This document shows positions 48,291-58,374 of a stretch of 64,000 nucleotides of DNA, piece by piece. The position numbers and the translations under genes are program-made. Numbering within the stretch: the first letter of the stretch is position 1; every line of letters begins with the position of its first letter. The stretch is from contig CM074809.1 in the NCBI GenBank assembly GCA_037447605.1, forward strand, positions 62,001 to 126,000. The letters run 5' to 3'. The notes under the pieces are model-generated. The model was not told where the DNA came from, made no database searches, and saw nothing but the letters and a program-made list of their open reading frames with translations. This DNA comes from Zygnema circumcarinatum. Lineage: Eukaryota > Streptophyta > Zygnematophyceae > Zygnematales > Zygnemataceae.

Positions 48291-48474
48291 AACATTAATT
48301 ATTGCGATTTTCTGAATGTGTGTGATAGCCAACATCTCATTACCAATCGAATTCAATTATAGATATTTGACATCGATATACGAACTATTGTTTTCGCTCG
48401 ATGAATTACTCATTCGTAACCGTTGCACATTTGGACGATTAAACTTAACTCCCAACAAAGGTGGGAAATGAATT

Positions 48475-48512
48475 GGCATTGATCTCACAATGGCGATGCC
48501 ATAGAATGTACA
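48475..48512. repeat. Dispersed repeat fragment (GGCATTGATCTCACAATGGCG)
   Basis: Matches the core of the two-copy repeat at 37063-37220 with a shorter hairpin (GGCGATGCCAT). Confidence 0.65.
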
Positions 48513-48989
48513 ATGGCCAATGACTAAACACAGAGCCACGGTAAGGCGGCCACAGAGGACCAAAGGAGCGAAAGTAAGTAGTGCCATGCTTTGAGCGGAA
48601 CTTTGCTTCACGGCCCAACAACAACAACACGGCTTCAGAAGCAGCCGCGAAGGTCGCTAAGGAATCAGCAAATTCCATAAGTCACTGCATTTTGCCGCCG
48701 GTTCCGTCCATGCACCAACCGGACATTGGAAGCACGTGGACCACTCGGAACAGCCTTCAAAGGCAATGAGTAGTTTGCCGCTTACTTTCATAGACCTGCC
48801 GAGTTGAATTGCTACCTTAGGCTAGAAGCTAAATTTTGACATGAAATGGAATTAATACAGTTGTAGCAAGTCTACCAAGTCTCGCGATGAGGAAAAGAAT
48901 GAATCAATATTTCGTCCCGAAGTGCTGCTGTTGCGCATTTAAAGCTAAAGTCGTCATCAGATCTTAACACCCTGAAGGACTGCTCAAAG

Positions 48990-51900
48990 TCAGTCCTCCC
49001 TCGCGGGCTTTTCTATGATGCAGTTCAAATAGACGTGGTCGCCTGACCGCTCCGCCGGGTCCGGTTTGGGGACCAAATTCCAATGCAGCCGACTGTAGCC
49101 GAGTAACTCGAGCACGGAAATGTACAACGGCATTTCGCTAACTGGCGCATAGAACATCTCAAACCACATGATGCCGCCTGGACGGAGCACTCGATCCCAC
49201 TCCATAGTGAGCTCCTGCAAATCATAAAAAGATGGTGGAGAAGTGGCCTTGTTAACTTTATCGAAAGAGTAAAGAACAGGGCAAGGTAAGTCCTTTGAGA
49301 GAGACGCGAGGATGCAGAGCAGCACACTTACCTCGAATTCTTGCAGAGGAAGATACTTGATTGAGTTCACAGAATGGACTACATCGAGTGTGTTGTCAAA
49401 GAAGGGAAGCCGCGCTCTGTGGGGAAGGTGAAGGGGAATAAGGCCTCGCAAAGCTATGGCTTCCATGTAGGGCATTCCCTGCAGCAGTTGCAGTTCCGTC
49501 GAGTTAGCGGGGCACAACCTCAGAGGGTTTACTTCTAGGAAAGTTGCTAAGACTATTTTAGACGGGGGAGGGGAAGATGGAGAAAAGTTGGCGAGAGAGA
49601 GGGAGAGGGGGCGGGTGGAGGGGGGGGGGGAGAGGGGAGCAAAAGGGAGTGGAGAGGAAGTGTGAGGCTGAAATGTAACTGGTAATGGGAGAGGAATGGG
49701 AACGGAAAACTTTATGGATGAGAGCAAGAGAGTGAGCTGGAGGGATGGAGAGGCAAAGGGAGGAGTGGGAGAGGGAGGAACGGTTCAAGTTTGGAGGCAG
49801 AGAAGCTATCAGGAAGTGACACTGCAAAGCGACGTGACTCCAATCTAACTTCAACTTGAAGACAACCTTCATCCGTACAACATTTAAGCTATTCAGTTCG
49901 CAATTCAGTTCTTTTAAAGCGTGCGCGGCACATCAATGTCCATCAGAATCTTCTTGTTAGTGCATTTCTCGCTTCCGGTTTTCCTCACTCACGATCCCTG
50001 CTCAAACTCCCTCTCCGTCTCTCTTCCGCTCGTCCACTCTCCAACTCTCGCTTTACCCGTTCTCTCTCTCTCTCTCTCTCTCTCCCCTCCTTCCAACCCG
50101 TTCCCTACGTCCCTCTTTCTCGCTCGGAAATTTCTCCCCCTCGTTTCCTCTCCCTGACTTTGTCGCAATACCTCCTCTCACTCCCTCCTCCAACTTTTTC
50201 GCTCCCCATTTTGTTTCCCTCTCCCCTCAATGCTATCCGTCTCCTCCCGTCTCTCCTCACTACCTTTCACTATTCTAACTCGCCGCCCCCACCCTCTCCC
50301 GTCTCCCCTTCCCCCCTCTCTCCCTCTCCCTCCCACACTCTCCCCCTCTCGCTCTCTCTCGCTCTCTTTCTCTCCACTCTCGCTCACCTGGTCCCTTCCC
50401 ACCACGGTTTCGATATTCATGGCAGTCGTCAGAATAGTAACGTTGAACGCAGCCATTTGGGCGGCGAAGCTTCCAGTGCCTCCTCCCGCATCTAGCCCAA
50501 TTCTGAACCCCAACTTGCAAGCTTCTAAGGTCCAAATCTCCTATAATTCAAAAAACCAAAAGCAAAAAAATCCACGCTGTAAACCCAGAAACCGAAAATA
50601 AGCAACCTCAGCAGTATGAGATACAAGAAACTCATCACCAAAGGCTCCCACTTTTGAAAGGCTCAAACTCTAATCAGCCTAATTGCACATACAAAGACTA
50701 CACTGAAAAGTGAGCATTCAATACTTAATTCCTTTGATTCGGCAGCACTGGAGCCAGCTCCATCTGAATTTCTTTTTTAAACTGGACTTGCATTTTTCTT
50801 CGCTGGCTCTGAAAATACAGTACTTGAAACTACACTTTGGAACCCAAATGTCGCAACTCAGTCTGAACGTTTTCACTTGGAGGAAAAATAGGTTTGATGT
50901 GTTCAGTTTACCTGAGAGTGCCCTTCTTCATTTTAATTACGTCCTCCATTCTGAGGTTTCCACGATACATGGACAACCAACGATGTCTTTCAAGGCTACA
51001 AAACAAACAAAAACAAGGGGGGGAAGGTCAAGCATACGTCATTAAACAACCCTAAAAAATATCAAAGCTAGGTAAGTAAAAAGAAGTATTGCAGAGGGCA
51101 TTAATTAAGAATTTAAATAAAAGAGAGAAAAGAAGGCATAATGCAAAAGAAAATCTACCGAACTCACCTGAAATTAAAGCAGTTCCTGCAGTCGCCCTGC
51201 AGCCGCGTGTTCAAGCAATTGAAGCTCTTGCAGTAATGCAGGTCCCACCTCACCCCCTCATCATTCAACGCCTCCTGATCCCACAGAGCTTGCGGCGCCG
51301 GAATCCGCTCCACCAATTGCCGAGGAGTCCGAGAAATGCATCTCCGACGCGGCAAAGCGTGGCAATTCTTAACAAATATCAAGTTTTGAACAAAAAACCA
51401 ATCATCCGGACAGGGTCCTCGAACTGTATAATTAAAATATCGCGCGAAGTCTTCCTCGGTAGCCTCACATGCGTACCCCTTCGTGTTCACCACCGTTGCT
51501 ATGTCAGTTTTTGCTGCTTTCCCGCACCTATTCACCGCCTCTTTCGCAGCTTTCAGAGCCTCCTCTGTCACCGTTTTCGCCCCTATGGCCCCCCCTCCCT
51601 CCATTGAATCCAGCTTCGACTTCTCGTTCAGCAGCCGATCAAAGGCAGCCTGCAGCTCCTTCAGCTTGGCCTTCAAGCCCACATTCTCCTCCTCCATCTG
51701 CTTGAACTTCCCGGACGGATCCTTCACAACATCTGCGCAAGAGCAGGGCGCGGGTTCGCAAGGGAGGCTCTTTCCAGGAGCCGCGGAAGACGAGGAAGAA
51801 ATTTCACTCATGGCCCTCCCGCCTCCCGAGCTCTTTAGGGTTTCCTCCGCGGCGAGAAGCGCGGCCTTGCAGGCTCCCAGCTCCTGCCAGGGCCTCTGCG

Positions 51901-52105
51901 TCGTCAGGGTCTTCATCTCCTCCATGGCGATGCGCATCTCCTTTAGGCTCTCCACCGACTGCCGGAGAGGCGCTCTGCTCGGGGAGGAGCTCCGCAACGG
52001 GAGGAGGTCCGCCTGCTGGACGAGGACGAACGCCCCGAGCAGGACCGCCACCAGAAGGGCGAGCCGGACTATGCCGGACCGCGCCTCCTTCTTCTCTCCC
52101 ACCAT
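48990..52105 (-). CDS. Type II membrane SAM-dependent methyltransferase, plant-specific family
   Basis: Exons 52105-51168, 50995-50912, 50502-50388, 49478-49332 and 49214-48990 join in phase to 503 codons (502 aa). A short basic N-terminus (MVGEKKEARSG) precedes one hydrophobic span (residues ~12-29, IVRLALLVAVLLGAFVLV), then a coiled-coil-like stem (LKELQAAFDRLLNEKSKL). The luminal domain has WFFVQNLIFVKNCHALPRRR and Cys-rich KSFNCLNTRLQGDCRNCFNF, then SAM motif I RIGLDAGGGTGSFAAQMA. After it come LPFFDNTLDVVHSV and the post-I motif MEWDRVLRPGGIMWFEMF. Order and motifs match uncharacterised Arabidopsis proteins of the At3g27230/At5g40830 type as I recall them. Golgi or ER location is inferred from the signal anchor; the substrate is unknown. 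Confidence 0.85.
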
Positions 52106-53931
52106 GGCGGGACTCTCTCACACCCTTGCCTTCCCCCCCTCTCTCTCTCTCCCTCTCGCACTTTCCCTCTCCCTCTCTCCCTCTCTCCCTCTCTCTCTCC
52201 CTCTCTCTGACTGTGCCTCTCTCTACCTCCGCCCGCCCGCTCTGCTCTCTCCCACTCCCTCTCCCTCCCCCCCGGAGGTCAAAGCCCCGCCGGCTGCCCT
52301 GCTCCCTCGCTCGCTCGTGTGGGAAGTTCGTACGGCGACTCTGTCCGTACGGCCAAGCCAATGTTGCGCCCTCCTGGCCGGGTGCCTGACGTGGGCAGGC
52401 TGACGTGGCTGCCCGGAAAGAAACGTCTGGGCGGAGCGGGCTCTTTTCGCACTGCCCGACTCCCACAGGGCAGATGGTCGCAGGTGCGAAAATGATGGCA
52501 CATTCTAAATTTTTCTACTGTGCGATTTTCCATGGCGGGGGTCCAGTCAGCTGCCCGTACGTGACGTTTCTTCTTCTGCCCGAGCCTGCGGGCAGGAGAT
52601 GTACGGCATTTTGTCCCGTTCTCCAAAGTTCGGCCGTTTCGGCCGAATGCGACGCGGCGAAAGCACGTTTTCGGCGCATTCGTACGGTAGGGCCCCTTCA
52701 ATGTGGCCGCCGCGCGGCGACAAAGCGGCCGTCGGGGACCCACCACCGTACAGCTGTCTGTACGGTAAACGCGGCCCAGTTACTCCATTTTCTGACGTGT
52801 CCATCGCTCGTTGGCCAGTGCTAATTTTTTTTTAAGCTTAGCTACCTAGCTTAATAATTACCTTAATTAAGCATTGATTGTCCCGGCCCTGCCGTACGAG
52901 CTCCGGATAATTTCAATCTATACGGATTTGATCCATATCTAATTCCACATGACGACAAAAACGGTCCATAAATTCGTACGGTCCACCATCACACCGATTT
53001 GAGTCCGCTTGAGGACGAATCTCTACCGTCCGATCTGGATTGTACGATTTTCATGCCGAGCATCGCCGCCGTTCATTAAATGCACCCAAATCAGAAGATT
53101 CTGCATTGTACTCACAGGTGGGAACGGACAAAACAAGCTATCCGCAGAAACGACAGGCTGCCGTACGGCGGTGCCCAAGGGAACTTCGACCTAGGCTCCC
53201 TAGGTGACCTAGGTTCGGACGAGGTTCGGTTCACTCCCTGGATTGGGAGGATGCGGGCGATCGGGAGGATGCGGGCGGGCGTCACCTTCGCCGAACAGGC
53301 GGCCGCGTATCGGCGCAGACGACATATCGGAATCGATGGAGACGTATCGATGGAGGAGATATCTCAGTATATCGACACTCAGGTCGATACTTTCCTCCTT
53401 GCTGAGGCGGCGTAGGCAATGGCCCGACCAGTTCCATCCTTGGGGGCGAAGCAGCGACAACGGCGAGACAACCGTTGGAGAGTCCCCCCTCCCCCCCCTC
53501 CCCCCTCTGGGGCATAGACCAAGAAGGCAACAGAGCATAAATTTGAGATTATATTTGGAACATTGCAACTAACAAAATCCTTCCTCTGTAGGTGACTCGA
53601 TCTTTCCATTTCACTTCCAATAAAGCCCTAATCACATTTGTTTCCCCTAAACCCAATTTACAGCCCCCTTCTGCCTCCGCACTTGAGGTCCGTGCATTCC
53701 ACCGAAGCAAAGACCTAAATCGATCCTCAGCCCCTCTATATGTAACTCTCCCAACACTTGGTGCAGGTTCAACGAGCGTATGCTTAGGGAGCGGCGGCCG
53801 ATGCGCTTACATAAAGCGAGTGTTTGAGGGAGAGGGAAGGTGGGAAGGGCGGAAAGAGGAGGACGGGGGAGAGAGCGAGGGAGAGAGAGAGAAGAGAGAG
53901 GGAGAGAGAGAGGACGAGAACTTGAGGCCCT
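52106..53931. other. Intergenic region rich in GTAC palindromes
   Basis: Promoter side of the methyltransferase and 3' flank of the PEPCK-like gene. A TC-rich tract (52130-52270) lies just upstream of the methyltransferase start. Between 52325 and 53170 there are about ten CGTACGG/GTACGG motifs, including full CCGTACGG at 52345 and 53161. At 53320-53395 there is a cluster of ATCGAT-type palindromes. Short open frames (for example 53080-53415) have no family resemblance. Confidence 0.5.
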
Positions 53932-56900
53932 TTAGGGTGCAATGCCTTCCGGCAAGTCTGGAAACTCCGCTTTCATGAAGCCATCGAATTTCGCCTTCAG
54001 GGCATTCACTGCGGGCAACAGAATGGAAACTCCGCTTACAACAAAAACGCCGCCGATCACAGCAAATGCATTTCTTTGGAATGTGCTTCCCGCAGCCCCA
54101 TGGCCTTCAGCACACCTTTTTGGGCCCAAGGAGAAAGGCGCAGCTCTGACTGACCTGCTGCCTCAGCCGGCTCGGCTGCGCCCTTGGGCAGCTTCTTTGT
54201 GGCTGCCGCTGCCACCAACTTCTCCAGCTCCTTGCCTGCATGTCCCAAGTCGCCGTCTCAGACACGAGAGAGAGAAGGGGAGAGAGGGAGAAGGAGAGGA
54301 AGCGAGGGAGAGGGACAGGGTGGGCAAGCGCAGAGGTTGATTCTGCAATCTCGAGCAGAAGAGAAGCGCATAGAACTGACCTGATAGAACTTTCCCCCCT
54401 TCATTCACGTTAATGAGGAATGCCGGCACCTCAGTGGCTTTCAGCTGCACATGACACCACTCAAAAAATATCCTCTTCAATCACATATGACAAGGAAAAC
54501 CCACGCAATGACTGCTTTATTATTAACCTGCTCTATTTGAGGACCCGCCATTTGCAATGGAGCCGCAATAGCAGCCTGCGACCCAACTTCTCGTGAGGCA
54601 TTGTTAGTTTTCACGCGCGTTTCAAGGGTCTGAGACATTACCATCTCTGCGAGCTTCTCTGCTACAGAAGACGGCGCGACAGACGGAAGACCGGAGCTAC
54701 ATGCAGGTGTGAATCCCGTTCCGTCAAATCCAGCGAGGAAATAGTAAGCCGCTTGTCCGGGAGAGAGTTGAGAAATGGGGGGAATTGCTCCAGACCTGCA
54801 CTTTGCAGAAAAACAGACACACAAAATTTCAGTTTTCAAGGGCACATACGACAAACAAATCAAAACAACGCTTCAAAGTCCAACCTTACCTAAAACTGTT
54901 TATTTCTTTCTTAAAAAATAAATGTATAAGGTTTCTAAAATCTTCAGGCTTTTTGGATTTCAGCTTCAATCGAGTCTTGTAGGCTTTAGGGCTTTACGAG
55001 TCAGATGTTAGAAGGGCCAAAGCGGACGGCTGAGCATATAGATTGGGTTCAGTTGCAGCCGCCGAGAAGAGACGAGCCACGCCGTTCGGTGCCCAAACCG
55101 TTCCGTCCTGCGTTACGGCTGCCTTGGAGAGGAGAGGAGAGGTGGGAACTTGGATCTTTTTGGGGGCGAGAAGCAGTACGGACATGTCTTTCTCCACTAG
55201 CAGCCTGCATTCCAGCCCCATCTAAAGCTTCACGTTGGGGTTTTTCCTTAAAAGAGGTCTGGAAGTTTCGGTTTGGCGGGTGTAAACGATTTTGACTATT
55301 TGCATTTAGAGAGTAAGAGAGTTTTTTTGGAGATTTTCCCTCAAATTGGGTTTTTTCCTTTGTCCAGTTACCTGGCAGGCAAAGGCAGTCCTCCTGCATC
55401 TGCGATTGTTGGGCTCGCTGCTGCCATCAGCGCTGACTTAAGAGCTGTCACGTCACCAAGAGCTGAGCCCACAACTAGCAGAGCGGAGGTTTCCGGATCA
55501 AATGCAATATAGTCTTTCTTATCCAAAATAGCGGAGCTGCAAGGAAATCAAGGAGCACCCAATGATCAATACATCATCATTCTTCACCCTTCCGCCTTCA
55601 GCTCTTCTCTCTTCCTGCCTCCCTCCCACTCTCCCTGCGTTTCTTTTTTTTCCATCCTCGTCAACCTGTACCTTCTCTCCCCCATCTCCAGTCCTATGCT
55701 TCACCCACTCCCCCCCGGCCTCTCGCAGCTCACTTTCTCACCATCTCCCCTCTCCCCCCCCCCTAACTCTCTCGCTCTCGCGCCAGCCTCCTGAACTTAC
55801 CTGTAGGATGAAGCCACGTAGACAGTGACAGGAAAGAGGTCAGAAGACAACTCTCGAGTCGGCGTTTTAGCGAGGATGGATGAAAGGGCGAGGGCTCCGG
55901 CAGGAGAGTCGGCCAACACTCGCGTCCGAGCATCAAATTTGGAAGCAGATCCCACAGCGCCATCGTGCACATAAATTTTTGGAGCTGCAGAAAGATAAGC
56001 TGTCACCTGAACCCGGTCCAAATCAATGCAACGTTTAGCAAATTCTTCGTTCGTGCTCACTATTTCTGGGTGCTCGCCAGGGGTTTTCAGATTTCTAGGT
56101 TTTCTAGTGTTCGAGAACCGTCTGTCCGTTTTGCCTTTCCTTCACTTCATATTTTTTAAAATGTAGCGGTGAGGTGAGAAGTTTGCAGAATAGGAGGAGT
56201 TTCTTGTTCTGCTCAGACCTCTTTGAAGAGGCGATTGAACTTTCCCTTGGACAGAGGACCATGCCCTTTCACATAGACCGCCACTCCTGACTTTGATCCT
56301 GCATGCCATCCTTACAAACTTTCAGCCATGATAGAGGGAGGGACGCAAAGGCAAAACTAAGGGAGGGAGGGAAATGAAAAATTACAAACGCTGTGAGAAC
56401 CCCAAAAGACACCGAACTCTAAAAGACCATAGAAACCCTAAAAGTTGGAAAATGCAAGAGCAAATAAGCCCTGAAGACTTTGAAGGGCGGTAGGAAAGGC
56501 CACCTGGAAGGACAGCTCCGCTTGCCTCAAGATCGGTCTGCCGAAGGTTCCGGAAGGCCTCTCCGCCAGGTGTCACTCCCACACGGGCCAACGCCCAGTT
56601 GAGAGCATAATTTACACCAGGACCTTCCCTGAAAATTCAAAAAAAAGAAATTTTAGCAGACAAAATATATTCTGAAAAAACACGTCAGAAGGAAGTAAAA
56701 GGCCAGTTTTGCAAAGGAATGCCAGAGTAGCCTGCCTTAATCTTTCTCTTCAACGACAAAAATGGCAATCATGATAGTGAATGCAACTTGACCCGCTCTT
56801 TTCAGTTGATTGAGTGCTTGGAATCAGCCTTAAAGCAATGAGCTCAAGCGGATCTTCAAAAAATGATCCACCGCCTAAAGGAGTCGATCCAATGCATTGC

Positions 56901-57549
56901 ATGCAGTCAAGTACATTTTGTGCAGAGGCTTGTCGCGTAAAGCCCTCAGGATTAGGTTTTGAGGGCACCATCATTAGTGAAAAATTGAAAGTGACATAAG
57001 GGCCTTTTGGTTGTACATTAATAACATCACACAAGCCGTCGCAATAAATCTCCACAAGACCTAAAACTAAGTGATTAAATTTTGATTGAACCCTAACATG
57101 GTCGCGTGACCCCCCAGTCTCCAAAAAGTTCCTCAACCTAATCTCAGATAGTTAACTTCCTGCAGTTGATACGGTATTTCCGGATAATACTGATGTGCCT
57201 TAACATTTTTGCATGGACAAGAAACGTACGAGCACCCAAAGCCTGCAGGAGTACCTGGGGAATAGCACTCCCTCCGTAGCGGATGGCTCCTGCAGCAGCG
57301 CTCCGCCTGCCACCACCTGCACCCTCACAATGGAACGAGAGAGAGCGCTGAGACAGAAGAGAGAGGGAAGGATTGAGCAGGCACGACGACAGTGAGACCC
57401 CGCGTGGGAGAGTCAGAGTGAGAGAGAGAGAGAGGCAGAGGGGCAGAGAGCAGAGAGCTGTGCACACACACATTAGGGCGGGAATGGAACGAAGCGGATG
57501 CGGAGGAGAGACGGCTTGCGAGCGGAGCGAGCCGCCGAGCGCGCTGCAT
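53932..57549 (-). CDS. PEPCK-like protein with degenerate nucleotide-binding region and C-terminal membrane span
   Basis: Exons: first exon from 57549 (donor uncertain), one ending near 57258, then 56628-56504, 56298-56219, 56006-55801, 55536-55372, 55204-54998, 54795-54642, probable 48-nt exon ~54578-54531, 54444-54381, 54235-54155, 54104-53932. All downstream phases agree. The start MQRARRLAPLASRLSSAS resembles a plastid or mitochondrial targeting peptide. Blocks aligning with ATP-type phosphoenolpyruvate carboxykinase: PKIYVHDGAVGSASKFDART, VTVYVAS, IAFDPETSALLVVGSALGD and IPPISQLSPGQAAYYFLAGF. The P-loop expected after MSVLLLA is replaced by PKKIQVP, and the DDEH-type metal block reads TQDGTVWAPNG. 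The C-terminus has one hydrophobic span (AVIGGVFVVSGVSILL). Likely not an active carboxykinase. Confidence 0.68.
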
Positions 57550-58374
57550 TGCGCCACGTGGCACGCTGTGCGAGAGGGCAGGCAGGGGAGGGGAGGGAGG
57601 GAGCGCGGGGGAGAGCCGCGGGCGGGGAGGGAGGGAGGGAGGGAGGGAGGGAGGGAGGCCAGCGGGGAGGGACGTGAACCGGACCCGTGTGAACAGGGGC
57701 GACTGAGTTGTCGCCGTTTGTTGAACGGACCACGAGCGAACGCGCTGCGCCGGCTTCTGGCCAACTTTCTGACGTCATCATCATCATCGAGCTTGCAGTT
57801 TATGGCACGCGAGTTTCTCGTGGAGTTGGCAAATTTTGTTTGAGCTCTCAGTTCTCCTATAGAAGGCTGCCACGTGGCCCAAAGCGTACTATTTCCGTAC
57901 AATGGATATATAATACCGTACGGTACTGGAAGGCGGGCGGGGCGAGCTTACAGCTGTGGGTGGCGGGGGCGGAAAGAGAAAGAGAAAAAGGGAGAGAGAG
58001 TGGGACGAGAGGAAGAGAGGAGAGGGAGGGAGAGGGAGAGGGAGAGGGAATAGAGGGAGAGAGGGAGAGAGGGAGAGAGGGAGAGAGGGAAGAGAAAGAG
58101 AGGGAGAGGGAGAGGGAGAGGGAGAGGGAGAGGGAGAGGGAGAGGGAGAGGGAGAGAGGAGAGAGGGAGAGGGAGAGGGAGAGGAGAGGGAGAGAGGGAG
58201 AGAGAGAGAGGGAGAGAGGAGAGAGGGAGAGAGAGGGAGAGGGAGGGAGGGAGAGGGAGAGGGAGAGGGAATAGAGGGAGAGAGGGAGAGAGGGAGAGAG
58301 GGAGAGAGAGAGAGAGGGAAGAGAGGGAGAGAGTGGGAGAGGGAGGCGGCAAGAGCTTCGTGGCGGAGGTGGCC
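57550..58374. promoter_or_regulatory. Divergent promoter of PEPCK-like gene and SAE1
   Basis: About 825 bp between two gene starts. It contains a GGGAGG purine tract (57590-57675), the palindrome CCGTACGG (57916-57923) next to a TATATAAT element (57906-57914), and a long GAGAGGGA array that runs almost to the SAE1 ATG. Confidence 0.55.
57965..58345 (+). repeat. (GAGAGGGA)n polypurine array immediately upstream of SAE1
   Basis: About 380 bp of GAGAGG/GAGAGGGA units on the sense strand, ending about 30 bases before the SAE1 start codon (58375), so it covers the proximal promoter and 5' UTR. It is the purine counterpart of the array in the Furry intron. Dipeptide-rich open frames over it (Gly-Arg-Glu, Ser-Leu-Pro) come from the repeat. 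Confidence 0.92.

Larger units (their letters stand above)
47187..48989. other. Intergenic region carrying TIR elements E2 and E3
   Basis: Between two minus-strand genes. Contains a palindromic ATCGATAC-type cluster (47220-47280), elements E2 and E3, and a fragment of the dispersed GATCTCAC repeat at 48475-48512. The 5' exon of the gene at 45103-47186 should lie here or beyond but was not identified. Confidence 0.5.

Noticed and set aside
53080-53415. 111-residue open frame near ATCGAT palindromes
   Set aside because: No domain resemblance and no support from splice sites or neighbours.
56750-57136. 128-residue open frame within the PEPCK-like gene
   Set aside because: It lies in an intron between two exons that join in phase without it. 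I saw no acceptor or donor that would include it, so I treat it as chance.
57965-58345. CRISPR-like array
   Set aside because: Units are 6-8 bases without spacers; this is a simple-sequence repeat in a eukaryotic genome.
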